Positions 24,341 through 36,407 of a stretch of DNA of 64,000 bases are shown piece after piece. Position 1 is the first letter of the stretch. Each line of letters begins with the position of its first letter. The notes under the pieces are model-generated. The model ran no database searches. It was not told the DNA's origin and saw only the letters and a program-made list of their open reading frames with translations. Origin of the DNA: Stratiolaelaps scimitus (Eukaryota > Arthropoda > Arachnida > Mesostigmata > Laelapidae); contig JABWDB010000011.1 of the NCBI GenBank assembly GCA_019614645.1, positions 7,203,501 through 7,267,500 on the forward strand. Reading direction: 5' to 3'. A program made the position numbers and the translations under genes.

Positions 24341-25719
24341 GGACCGACAATTGTGCCCGGACAGTGCATGTAAACAACATTTTGGATATATTAGTGAGTG
24401 TGCCCATGAGCCAGAGGCTGTTCGGTGGGGGAAGTTGACCTGCAACACGAATTACGTAGACACCCAGCAGCTGATTACTGCATGATTATACACACACACA
24501 CACTGTACACACAATATATATATATATATATATATATATGTAACCTACACACATCGGATCGCCGTTTATATTGTTATTCTCGGAATTATTAATTAGTACC
24601 ATATGCATGCTAATCAACGGGGAATAGATCAAGCGTTGAAGCTCTCCACGAAGATGAAATTATATCTTCGTCGAACTTCGCGTTAATTGACGAATTCTTT
24701 CATGAAATGAGAGTGCGTGAACGAGCCTCACGAGGAGGGCAACGCCAGATAGACGGCCAACGGTAGGCGAGATAACCTGTCGACTAGGTTCAGTAGGTAG
24801 CGACGAGCACCGCAACCGGGAGCAATTAGAGAGGCTAATGACGGCGGCAAGCGAGACGGGGATTCCGGACGACGAAGATCTAAGCCGTGGACATCTTCAA
24901 CGCAAGCAGATCACCGCGCGCGTGTACGCTCTCCACATTTGACTTATCAACATAGGTGTGTTCGAGGACGCTAGGTGTCATCTACAATGGAACAATGGTA
25001 CGCAATTGCGAGCACATTGGTACGTGTGGATCATCCTTTTTTTTATTGTAAAAAATAGGAATACCTTTTGATCCCGACTGTGGGATTATCCTACGATCTC
25101 TTCTGAGGTACACTTCCCATCGCAAATCGGCAGTGCATAACGTAATATCGGAACCAAGAGCGAACATCTTGTAGACTAGCAGGTGGCCAACAGTGGTGGG
25201 CATGTGGCTCGCAGATGATCATGTATTGGCGCAGAGGGGCCGCACTGGTCGCGCATGCATGCGTCCTTCTCGAATAAATACGTACGCTATCGTTGGACAA
25301 CGCTGATTTAGCGATTATTTCATAAGCGAACTAGTGAAACTACGATACATTGTGTAGGGGTCACTGTGATCCTTTCAAAATTTGTATATATATATATATG
25401 TATATAATGTTCGACATGCGTTGCTTTCGCGTCAGAGTTGACTATGTAGATCCCTCTGTTCAATCTGTTTATCGCTGGTTATCTCTTTGTTCTCATTACT
25501 TTCTCTGTATCAACGTATTGTCATGTCTCATTCACGCGTTCTTCGGTGTCATCATGGGCAGCAGTCAGCAGTTTCGGAGGGGCCCGCGAGTGCTTTCTTC
25601 AATGATTCTCTGGATCGCTCGCGATGTGTTACCACCGGCTCGTGGTTAACGCCTGCCACAGGAGCAGCCGTTAGCCTCGAGCCGATGATGGATGGCATCC
25701 TACTATATCGATTTTTTTT

Positions 25720-25870
25720 TTGAGCTAACCCTCAGCTGTTCTGCCCCTATCTGACAGGCGTCAGCTCTTAACCTTTAGGTATTACTATGAGGACCTGTCG
25801 GGGCCACCTTTGCTTATTCTCTTCCTTACTCGTACCTGACAAGAATCTTCAGATAAAGAAAGATGATAAA
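25720..25870 (-). mobile_element. SINE family A, copy 4 (3' part)
   Basis: Read on the minus strand it gives TTCTTTATCATC, AAGCAAAGGTGGCCCCGAC, AGGTCCTCATAGTAATACC, GCTGACGCCTGTCAGATAGG, then CAGCTGAGGGTTAGCTC and an A-run. This is the cleanest copy of the family's 3' module and shows that it ends in poly(A). Confidence 0.7.
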
Positions 25871-26154
25871 GAATATATATATATACTATATTGATCTAGC
25901 CGGGTACATATATATATATATCCTTCGAGGGGAGATCTTAAGGTCAGTCAGGCGATTGTGTCTTTTCGGAGCTGTCGCTTTTCACGGTACCATAGCCGCG
26001 GAACGCACACACCGTTTGTGTATGTTTATGCGAGGACGGGACTAATTATGAAGAGGCTGTCTCTTCCCTCCCGGCTCCTGATGATGGAGGCCTGTGCCAC
26101 TGATGCAGTAATACTGTGGCTGTAGTCCAAGGTATAACAACAACAACAACTGCT

Positions 26155-26255
26155 TTCGGCGTAGCCGCATTCATCGGATAGGGGAGCCCTTTAATTTAAT
26201 GCAAATGTGCAACGGTGGGGATCAATCCCGCCGTGTGCGCACCTCCTCCGGCGGT
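26155..26255 (-). mobile_element. SINE family B, copy 2 (partial)
   Basis: The minus strand reads GGGATTGATCCCCACCGTTG followed by CACATTTGCATT, matching the B-box region and downstream block of the copies at 52595 and 56645. Confidence 0.5.
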
Positions 26256-26284
26256 AGACACGTAGATATCCGATCGATCTATTC

Positions 26285-26314
26285 TAGGGGTAGAATCGAT
26301 CGATTCTACCCCTA
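26285..26314. repeat. Perfect 30-bp palindrome
   Basis: TAGGGGTAGAATCGA is followed directly by its exact reverse complement, with no spacer (centre between 26299 and 26300). Confidence 0.95.
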
Positions 26315-29300
26315 ACTATCATATTGGCGACGTTTGCTAATATAGTACTCATCATCACTGTGGTGAGTATGCCTAGCAGGTCTCTCGTATCGTCTCTCTC
26401 TCTCTCTGTCTCTCTACCTCTATCTGTTATCGATATTTCGGTCGGGCGTGGCTTCATGCGTGGCTCCGCAACGCCGTCAGAACTCGAAGATCCTCTCGTG
26501 CCGGACGACACCGTCCAGGGTCCGCGGGGCCCCCAGATGGCTACAACATCGCAGCGCGCGCACTAATTCATATGCATACGATATCATACACGATCATCAA
26601 ACAACACCAGCTCCCATTGCACGTTAGTTACAACGCGACAGACACCACTTTGTTGTCAATCGACTGGCTCATTCAGACGCTTACCACGTTGTCGGCAATT
26701 GGTTTTCCCCTCGACAAGGTCCTCAGCTGTCGTCTCGCTGTCATTACAACAAGAAGAACTCTGTGCGCTCGCCCTGCTTCGCGTCTCCAACCCTGCACAA
26801 CAGCCATTGAATCACAACGATGATAATGACAACTGCTGCTGGTAAATGTCGGCTTCCGATGAACTAGTTTTTGTCGATCCTCACTTCGATGCGGCGCTCG
26901 CGCAATTCTGCGCTGTCAGAATTTACCAAATAATTATAATCATAGTAATACTAATAGCAAGCGAATCTGGACGCAATCGCTATACACAAATGTGTATAAA
27001 TATATATATATGCAGTACATGATCATCGTACACTATCGTATATATATATATATATATATATATATGGACTTCAAGGCATCCCCCCCGTTGCACGACCCTC
27101 CATGGGTTGATAGTCACCGCTGTGGTGCCGTGTCCAGGCCACACAATTGTTGCTATTGTTGTTGCCGCTGCTGCGCTGTTTTTGTTATCCCGGAAGAGAG
27201 CCAGGTCCGGCTCAAGCGTTCGTGCTTTGCTTCGCACTGCTTGGCCCCGTCGGTCAGATCTGCCACCAGCCACTTCCTGTCCGATACCAGCCCGCACCAG
27301 CATCGCTCCGAGCCAACGATGATAAGAGCGACCACCGCCGCCGAAGCAGTGCCAGCAGCTTCGAAGCCGCCGCCGCTGCCGCCGCCGTCGGCAACCGTCG
27401 GCTGCCGGGCGAGCGATCTCCCTCGGTCAATTTGCCCATCTGTCTGTTATATCTGCTGGCCTGACTTTCTCCGCGCCGAGCGACAGCGAATTGGGGCCAG
27501 CACGATGAGACGAGACACCACCGTCGCGTTAGCGTTATTATACACAGCTACATCGGCAGATCGAATAGAGCTCTAGCCGGCACTATCTACAATGGCCGGC
27601 AAGCCCCCCACCCCCCACCACCCCCCCCTTGTTATCCACCTCCAGCGCCCTCATCCCTCGCCCATCTCCCGTCGGCTGACCACGGCATCATCGTCACTCG
27701 TTTGCTCGGCGAATCCTCAACATCGCGCGGCCTCCTTGCTCATATCATAGCATTCAACAGTGCTGCTTGTTGTTGCTGTTGTTGTTGCTGCTGCCGCCGC
27801 CGCTGGTCCTTTCCCTCATTGTGATTTGGAGCGGCAACGCTCCTCCACTTTGCTCTCCTCGGTCCCATTGAAGGAAGAATGACGAGGGAGGGGGGGACCG
27901 GTGGGGTCTTTGTGGGGTATCGCGGCGTCAGCAACGCGAACGCTCGTTCGGTCGGAGCCGTTGCTCAGACGCTCTTCATCCTCTTCGTCTTCCTCTCCGT
28001 TATCCGCTCATCGTCCAAGATCTCCCCTTGTCCGAGTCGCGTCTGCGAAGCGTGCGTGCGTGCCTGCCTGCCTGCCTCTGGCGGTTGTTTCGCCCAGGCT
28101 GATACCGACGACGACGACGACGAGTTGCGGTTGTCGTTCTTGTTGTCGTTGCGTCTGCTGGCGCTGCGATTGCCGGTGTGGCTAGGCGAGCCGCCCTGTT
28201 GATCTCGCTCGTCTCCGGGATGGCCGACAGCTCGTCAGAACTTCGACAACAACGTGACCCGCTTGCCCACCGTTCCGACACCAACGGTTTTTTTTTCGCT
28301 CTTTTTTTTCTGTTCAGCAGCAGCAGCAGCAGCAAACAGCTCTCAGCTTCGCTTGTGCCGTTGCATCCCCCGGCGGTCCCCCGGGGCGGGGGGGGGGGTT
28401 TGCTCGTTTAAGTTAACCCCCGGCTGAATAAGCTGGCTGCCTCACTAACTAGCTGCCTTCCTCCCAGTTTCGCTAAACCGTTCCCGTAGACTGTCGGACA
28501 GACACGGATGTAGCAGGAGGATTTGTGTGTGATGATAATGACGGGCTCCGGCTCTGGGTAACCTTCCTTTGCCGGCACACGCCGAGGGGTCGCCTGCGCG
28601 GGGGGGGGTTGAATGACGCGAGGGAAGATTATTCGGCGGATATATATACATATATATATATATATATCTTAGGCATATATTAAGCGGTGACGGCGAAGTG
28701 AAAGTTGTCCGAGTAGTTCAAATATGCAGTATATATATATATATATATATTTAATAATTACGCTACACGTCGGCGCCATGTGTACACTATTTGAAGGTGT
28801 TCAATTATTATTATCATCGTTCAATGGTTCTTCAACATGAAGATTGAGCGGCGTGCTTCCTACCATAGTATTACAACTTAATATAATCCCAAAAACAAAA
28901 AAAGCCTCCATAGAGCAGGTTGCCTCTGGTTGCCCACCCACCTCCTCGTTGGCAGCTGATCGAGTTTGACTAGCTAACAACATCTCCTCAATGACGTTGC
29001 CGCCTTCCTCGTGAAGATCCCGTTCGCCACAAGGGTCGTCAAATGGCCTCTGTTCTCGTTGAAGACCCCTCAATGTGGCGCATAGCAATCGTACACCCAT
29101 AGTTTGAAATAAGGAAAATCCACTACAATACGGAAGCCGAAGTGATAAACAACGTCATCCTGAGAGTATACGGCTATCTATTGATTCACGTGAATAGATA
29201 CGGTAATGATTCATCAGTTGGCTCCATCAGCGATCAACAGATTGTCATCGACGTTGTCGTCATTGTTTGCGTCGATCATAGATACATATGTATAGATTCG

Positions 29301-29513
29301 AGTCAGTCCTGCTGATGGACGCACTGGACGACCTGTCATGCAGGAGCATTTTGATAGCGTGGCTATTGGCCAGCAACGGACGGGTCACACATCCTCCGAC
29401 GTCGACAAATCAGCAACACTCTGTTGCTGGAATCAACAACGACACGAGACAGCAGGCTGCTGCTATTGTTGTGGGCGAGTCGACGCCCCCTACAAACACT
29501 ACTAATCCCCGTC

Positions 29514-29547
<34 letters not shown>

Positions 29548-30517
29548 CTTCCTTATATTTATTTACTTCAAGCAGCAGTTGAAGTGTCTCGCTCTCATTT
29601 GTCTCGTGTTTGTCCGCCGCTGCAAACCGCCGCGCCACCACTCTCCTCGTCACCACAGCAGCAGCCCATAGGTATTTGACCATTGACCATCAATCATCTA
29701 TGCTGATTCGCTTCCCTGTTCGCTGTCGATTTCCCGCGTCGCCTGGCGCACGCGCTAGTTCCGCCGAGTCCTCCAGGCCAGCCCCAGACCCCCAGAGAAC
29801 GGCGCTCGCCGCGGGTAGCAGCCTCTTCACGAGAATCGGCATCATTTACGCTGTGTCCCCTTCGGTCGCCGCCCCCCTCGACCCCCTCTCGAAGTTCTCC
29901 GCCATCGACTCCCGCGATTTCAATGGATCGATCGTCCGTCGAAAGCGGCCCCTCGCCCTCCTTCGCTGACACGTTCGCTATACGACGCTATCGGAGATCG
30001 CCGCTTCGTGCTGGCCGGTATCAACGACAATTCTCACTGACGAGAGAACGGCGGCAACCGCCCGGCAACGCGATGTCACCAACAAGAATAGCATTGACAC
30101 CGCTACGCAGACAGATCGATGATCGGACGGGACACGTGCTCAGTGATTGTCATCGTCGTTATTATCAAACTGTTGCTAAACTGCTTCCTGCCCTGTTTCG
30201 GCCTTGTTAGTGTTGTTCTTGTTGCTGTTGTTAGCGTCGTGGTTCTGTTATTGTTGTTGCTGGTCGTGCTGTTGTTGTTTGCTGTTGTTTGTTGTTGTTG
30301 TTGCTACTGCTGTCGTCACTTTCACCTTTAATTCGATGTCCCTCTTCATTTTATGCGCTCATCCATCCATCGTCGTGTTTGAGCGTCCGCGACCACTGAT
30401 CCACTACTACTAGTGCTCAATTCTCGCCGGCCATCCCTGTCCATCCGACACGCGAACGTCAATTGTAACTGGTATACACCGTTCGACTGCTATCCACGCT
30501 ACTCTCTCTCTCTCTCA

Positions 30518-30520
<3 letters not shown>

Positions 30521-30555
<35 letters not shown>
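30521..30555. repeat. (TA)n microsatellite followed by (GT)n
   Basis: About 17 TA units, preceded by (CT)n and followed by a short GT run. Confidence 0.9.
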
Positions 30556-30565
<10 letters not shown>

Positions 30566-31569
30566 ATATATACATCCCTATCTCTCCTTCTCTCTCCTTC
30601 TGCCCCACTGACTGACTGAATGACAGAAGGGACCGCGACCGCTTTGGTGGAATCGCTGCCGCCGGCGACTGCTGCTGCTGCTGTGCTACCGTTGTCGACG
30701 CCGTTATCAGCGTGAGAGGCAGCGCGCCGGCATCAGGGGGAACTCTCAGACGGCGCACGAACGCGGGGCTGAGACTCACTTGTTGCTGCTGCTGCTGCTG
30801 TTGCTGTTGCTGCCGTGATTTGCCGTTCTGGCGTATTGTTGAGCTGTGCCGGCGGGCCCGTGTCGAAGCCAAGCCAGCTTGGCACAGCCCGCAGCAGCAA
30901 CTCCGTTGCTCGGCAGGCTCAACACACATAACCGATTCATCGTCGGTCGGCTCCGCAGCGGCAGAGCGGCCTGCCAGCCGCCGCCAGCTGGAGCTCCGAC
31001 GAGGAGCTCCAGCCGGGCAGAACCCACCATCACCAACAGGAGCCACGGCTCTGTCGGCGATTCAGCCGTCGGACGATGCTGGCACCGTTGGCTTCGGCAC
31101 CGCTCGGCGTCCACTTTCACTTCCGGAACACCCCGAAGCGGCGGCGGCGGCGACGCCAGAGCAGCTCGTCGAGCAGGGGGGGACCCGTTTGCCAATGGCC
31201 GCGACGAGGAGGGAAACGCGCCGGGGGGGTAGGGGAGCGGCTGCAGAAGAGGCGCAACGTCGTCAACGGCAGCGGCCCTCGCAGCGACCGACGTGTGCGA
31301 ACGTGTGTGTGTCGGTCTGAGTCTCTCGGTCTAACTGACTGACTGCCCGGTCGGCTATAGCTAGCAAGCAGCAGCAGCAGCAGGCGGCTGACGGGCTGAC
31401 GTCGCAACATTGCGACGCGAAAAACGACGACGCAGCAGCCCGAGCCCCGCCGTCATAGCGAGGAGCAGTCAACGAAAAGGCGAGCTGGCAAGAAATCGGC
31501 CGAAGCAAACGAAGCCAAGCGCCAACTCACGGATTGTTTGACGTTGTGCGTCGACGATTACCGACGACG

Positions 31570-31602
31570 ACGGCGGCGGCGGCGGCGGCGGCGGCGGCGC
31601 TA
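31570..31602. repeat. (GGC)n trinucleotide tract
   Basis: About ten GGC units inside the GC-rich block; gives poly-Ala, poly-Arg or poly-Gly depending on frame. Confidence 0.9.
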
Positions 31603-32874
31603 TTGGCAACCGGGGCCCGGACGGGGACGGGCGGCTCTTACCGCCAACCGGCATCTTCGGCGTGGCCTATTTTCGGCATGCCCTCATCCTCTTCGGGACT
31701 TCGTCGGCCTTTATTCTTCAGCAACAGCAGCAGAAGCAACAGTGGCGGGCCAGGTAGGGCCCGCAGCGGTGGTGGCGGCGGCGGCAGCGGTGGCACCGGC
31801 GGGAGAGCGCGTAACCGAGAGAGAGTGAAAGCGGATGGTGATCTTCGCAGTGCCAGTAGCGATAGCTCTTAAGCTAGTCTTCAACCGCGGCCCGCTCACA
31901 GGCAGAACACATCATGGTAGGTGGAACATCGCTTGCGTGTCTCTCCGTGTCAATATGTGTGCGTGTCTTGAGCGTGCCCCAATCCTCTGCGTCGTGTCGT
32001 GTGCCCACGTATGTTATCCGTTGAGCGTGACCTGCGTTTCGCGTTTGTCCAAAGGCTTGCTCGCGATACGGCTAAAGCCGCGTGCCGAGCAGTGAAGGAG
32101 GCCACCGTCGCCGCCGTGTACGAGGAACACCGTGGTTCGTCGCCAGTTCGCTGCGGTGTCTCCAGCGTTTGTCCTCTTCGGTACTCTACATCGTGTTCTC
32201 ATCCCGGGAATAAGGGAACAACGTCGACGACAACGGCAACACCAAGGATGACGTCGACGAAACGCGTTCGCGTCGATGAAAATCGAGCGGCGGCGACGAC
32301 GGCGTACTCCGCGTCATGCCATCTGATGGGAAAAATCGCGATGGACCTATCGCAATTGTACCCTAGAGGGCAGTTGGCACGTTGCGTACGATGTGCGATT
32401 CGATTCGAGATCATCAGCAATGGATGAAAAATGCCAACAACCTGTGGAGCGTGGAAATATGCAGCGCACGCTGTTAGCTCGTCAAGGCAACATTGTAGCG
32501 CTGGGCTTGTAGTGGCTTGCTGTCCATTTCAATTGTGCTCGCTTTGCAACTTAGAGTGCCCCCGCCCGCTCTCCCGCCGAGGGCCTCGGGGGCCATTGTC
32601 GGTGACATTCAAAATTTTGATTTTGGCTACGATGGCGGATTCTGATCGCTGGCCTCAGGAGTCACGATCCGCATGAAGTATTTCGGAAATTTATTATAGT
32701 GAAATATTAAACTCGCTAACGGAGTATATTCGGATTCAGACAACTTGGACAACAAGTTCTCCTTCTCGAGAGAGATCTGACTCCCGAAGTGAAATCTGCC
32801 TCATCCTGATGTTGTCCCAGGGGGGCCTGTGTGTGTGTGTGTGTGTGCCAGTCTGTGTAACTTGAACTGCAAAG

Positions 32875-32960
32875 TTCCTTTTGAGCTGAGCTCTCCGACA
32901 GGCGTCGGCTCAACGTTTTTGCGTTGTGTCATGATGAGGACATGTCAGCTGCCACTATTA
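32875..32960 (-). mobile_element. SINE family A, copy 5 (decayed 3' part)
   Basis: The plus strand reads GAGCTGAGCTCTCCGACAGG, GTCGGCTCAAC and ATGATGAGGACATGTCAGCT, in the same order as the copy at 25720 but more diverged. Confidence 0.5.
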
Positions 32961-33622
32961 CTTGATTTTCAACGTTATACAGTATACCTCCTGGCATGAG
33001 TCCACCGATTAAGAGAGAGAGAGAGAGAGAGAAAAAGATGATGGTGACGAAACCCAATGATTCTCCAAAGCATCTGCCAGTGCACAATTTGAACCCAAGT
33101 CATATATCTCTCGTGTCTAGAAATTCGAGACGCTCACCACCACCAGACGAAACCATCTGCAAGACGTGTAACTTGAATTGTCGGCACGCTGACCCCCGGG
33201 ACGCTGACACATATTCCGCTTGGCTTATTATACTAGCTAATCCATACAGAAAATTCGATGGAAGGCGATCCACATTTGAAAACGCGTGCAAGGCGATCAA
33301 CATCAGCAACTACACCATCGCTTCGACACCCACACGCACACACAACGACAAGCACACGGAAAAACTACAGCAGTATATATATATATCTATATATATATAT
33401 ATATGTACATATATACGTGCGGCACTTGTATTCCTCCCCGCTCGCAAAGGCAAAACGCGTAGAGAATGACAACGCAGAAAGGTTCGTCTCTTGTTGTTTG
33501 TTCATTGGTATCTTTTCCTCTTCCTGTCATAGACTTCCTTGTCTTCGGTCGACATCTCGCGACAACGCTGTCTCGCCGGTGATCCCTCGTCCCGGCCAGC
33601 TATCCGAGCAACATAATCACAA

Positions 33623-33625
<3 letters not shown>

Positions 33626-33683
<58 letters not shown>
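33626..33683. repeat. (TA)n microsatellite, about 28 units
   Basis: Nearly perfect TA run, second longest in the window. Confidence 0.95.
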
Positions 33684-33687
<4 letters not shown>

Positions 33688-34038
33688 AATCCTAGTTCAG
33701 ACCAGCGGACGGCTCGCATCATCAAGGCTACGCGTCAAAAGGCGGATGCGCCGCCGCTGATTCCGTCGCCGATATTAGCGAGTATTTCCAATATGCACTG
33801 CAGTGGCCGAGAGGCGATATTCCGAATGGGTCGTAGCAGTTGGCCGGACATAACAGCCACCGACTGTTTCTGCGGCCGTTTCTGTCTAACCTGTCGATCA
33901 TCATTCGCGCGTGTGGCCCGATTCGTCGAAGATTACGCGAAGGGCCCACTTGTCCAAAATTCGTTTGCCGAACGAATTTCCAATTCTACCTCGTCGTATT
34001 TCTGCTCTTTCATCGATCTTCCTCTCTAGTTCTTCTCG

Positions 34039-34041
<3 letters not shown>

Positions 34042-34085
<44 letters not shown>

Positions 34086-34088
34086 GTA
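34042..34088. repeat. (TA)n then (GTAT)n microsatellite
   Basis: About 15 TA units grading into three or four GTAT units. Confidence 0.9.
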
Positions 34089-35614
34089 CAGGATTGCGTT
34101 TTGTCGTTGAGCCAATCTTACACATTGATGCGCAATCGATTCACAGACAGCCTATGACAATGCGATGCTCTCTCCTCGACGATCGCGATTGACTCGTCAA
34201 AACTCGTCTCCCCGTCCCCAAACGCTGTAGGCTCGCTTATTTACTACTTATCCACGATGTATCTGCTTCGTATTCTCGAAGGCTTCACGGCGGAGAGCAT
34301 CCCGGCGACTTGTCCCCCTCCGTGCCGTATCGACTAGTAGCTTAGACGAGTTTTTCCACGGCGTTCGCGGCTGCCTGTGGACAAATGCCACGTTTACCGT
34401 GTCAACACATTTAACATGAGAACATTATGGCTACCGCCAATTAAAATACAGTCGCTCTCGCGGCCACCCGAGTGTCTCAACACACACACACATGTTGACT
34501 ATCGCGACGCCCTGCACCATAGCGTCACCAGACGTTGAAGGCGGAAACGCGCGCTCCGACGTTGCCGCTATCAGCGGCGTCTTGCCGCGGCAGCGTCCAG
34601 CGAGCGCTCGGCTGATGTGAGAGCGACGAATCTTCCCCTGAGTTGCTCGCGAGGCGGGCAAGGGCATATCTTTGTTTTCCTTGACCAGCTGAGGCGTTAT
34701 TTCCTCCTGTAGCGGCGGCGGCGGCGGCCGCGATCGCAATCTGCGGCAGATTCGCCCGACCAGGCGAGATCCGCGATGCGACCAGATCGCCGTAGTCCCA
34801 CCGGTCGTGTCGGTTCGTGCTTACCGTCGAACGCTGACGCCGATCAGCAGCGATTGGTAGTGCGGGGCAGTCTACGCGAGGCAGCTTCCATTTTATCGCA
34901 CACAGTGAGGAGGACACACGCAAGATTTGCTTTGTTGTCCAACCCATCTAATAGCGAACTGCGCGACGCAGACCGACAAGCGAGTGGCACAAGTGAGAGT
35001 TCACACGGAGCGTTCCGTGCACAGGTCGGCGAGTCTTTCCGCTAGCGGCTTGACGCTCGCAGACAGCCCCGAGTTGTGGAGAACGCCGTCGGACTAGGCA
35101 GGCGCTAATCGGCGGTGACGTCGGCGTTAAATCTGACCAAACCAAAAAGACGAGAGGCGCTTCAGTCGCGTTTGATTTCGGTGGCATCTACACCCGTAAT
35201 CCATAGAGGTGTTTCAGTGTACACGTGTATGTCTATTCAACTGTGCATCTATCTGTGCGTGCTTGTTTGTGAGGGTCGCTGTCTTCCTGGTGATCCCGTA
35301 CGACACCTACCTTAACCCCACGGATTTATGCATCGTTGTGCTTCTTACCCTTATCAGTGCTGATTTTCGGCTATCTCTCTCTCCCTTTCTCTCTCTCTCC
35401 CTCCCTGTCTCTCGATCCCTCTGTTCGGCGCCGGGTGGAGCAGGCGAGCTGACGAGCAGCGATTAGCCGCGCGCGTGGCTTGATGGTGTTTCAAGGAGAC
35501 GATGTCCTGTCCCTACTTCAACAGAAGTCTCTCATCCTCGTACCTCTCAACAGACCGCATCGGTAGGTGGTAGATAGTGGCGCAGATAGGCGGGTGCCTC
35601 TCTGCTCAGCTTTG

Positions 35615-35947
35615 TCAAAGTGCTATCTTGTGCCCACATGAATTTATTATAGATGGGAAGAGGTTAGGGCTTGGGAGCGTGGCATCCGACCTAAGGTCGG
35701 CAAAAATCCACATAGGTACTGTTCTGTGGATTTGGACCCCTTTTTTGCGCCTGTGATTCGAATCGAGAAAAAAATTGCCAAACTTCACTTCCTGCAAGGC
35801 TCTACTCACATGGCCTTTACGTATAATCTTCTTCATTCTATGTAATGCATTATTATAATCATTATTATTATACCCATCTACCCCATTAATATCTAATAAA
35901 GGCAAAAAAAAGCAGAAAAAAACCCATCCTAAATTAACAACAAACAA
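35615..35947 (-). pseudogene. Possible decayed retroelement ORF
   Basis: The open frame contains RMKKIIRKGHVSRALQEVKF, loosely like the helical segment (basic, Gly, Ser/Arg-Ala) that precedes the reverse transcriptase in some non-LTR elements. No reverse transcriptase motif follows. The frame opens with TTG, not ATG. A weak call. Confidence 0.15.
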
Positions 35948-36245
35948 ACAACAACATCAACAAAAACAGGTACGTAAGTGTGATAAAGAAAGTTGAACAG
36001 CGTTCAATTTCGCGATGTTTTTATATAGACCACTAACCGAGGCTTGTTTCCATTGTCTTTCATTGTCTGCTTCGGATTTCTGCTGCTGCTACTGCTGATG
36101 CGGTGTTCCATTCGTCATTCGTTCCTCTGATCTTTGTCCGGCGGCCGCCTCCTTCTTGGCAAACCTCTGCATCCGGCCACTGACCACTGCTTGACACGGT
36201 CCCGGCACCCCACCGATGGGCAGAGCCCACAGCTCCCCTCTGAGC

Positions 36246-36407
36246 ATGCGGCTACTCTACGCCCTCGCTCTGTTGGCGCTGCTCGCAGGCGCGTGCCTCG
36301 CACAGTACCGGCAGTTCGGCAGGCCGTACCGGCCTTCACCTGAACGAGTTCATCATCGGATACCCGGACGGCTGGCAGGCCGAAGAGTCGGGGCCAGCAG
36401 CGGATAA
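36246..36407 (+). CDS. Small secreted protein start; frame broken
   Basis: ATG at 36246 (an in-frame ATG at 36216 is also possible) opens a textbook signal peptide, MRLLYALALLALLAGACLA, followed by a Gln that could become pyroglutamate (QYRQFGRPYRPSP). As read, the frame ends at 36407 after 53 residues. Codon use becomes atypical after about residue 30. The +1 frame then reads coding-like sequence from about 36335 (LNEFIIGYPDGWQAEESG) onward without a stop for over 150 codons. This suggests one extra base near 36325-36335 (assembly error, polymorphism or true pseudogene) or an unrecognised small intron. It resembles a peptide-hormone or small secreted precursor in layout, but no family is recognised and no dibasic cleavage sites stand out. 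Confidence 0.35.
   Translation: MRLLYALALLALLAGACLAQYRQFGRPYRPSPERVHHRIPGRLAGRRVGASSG

Larger units (their letters stand above)
24341..26900. other. Gene-free stretch with repeats
   Basis: No exon supported. It contains a (TA)n tract at 24516-24540, SINE family A at 25720-25870 (-), SINE family B at 26155-26255 (-) and a perfect 30-bp palindrome at 26285-26314. Confidence 0.55.
26900..36200. other. Long GC-rich, triplet-rich block without a convincing coding gene
   Basis: About 9 kb of unusually CpG- and GC-rich DNA for this window, with runs of CTG (about 30780-30815), GGC/GCG (31570-31602, 31775-31800), GCA and homopolymer G/C. Up to five overlapping ORFs per site occur on both strands, with low-complexity translations (poly-Cys, poly-Ala, poly-Arg, poly-Ser), so I call none of them. 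The pattern suits CpG-island promoters and long 5'UTR exons of a developmental-type gene, perhaps the one at 36246. (TA)n tracts punctuate it at 27039, 28640, 28729, 29517, 30521, 33376, 33626 and 34042. An ORF at 35615-35947 (-) is noted separately. Confidence 0.4.

Noticed and set aside
29923..31910. Many ORFs up to 202 codons, including one with alanine and glycine runs at 31534-31872
   Set aside because: Up to five mutually overlapping ORFs occur at each site, several start at non-ATG codons, and compositions follow the triplet repeats. The region is better explained as GC-rich noncoding DNA.
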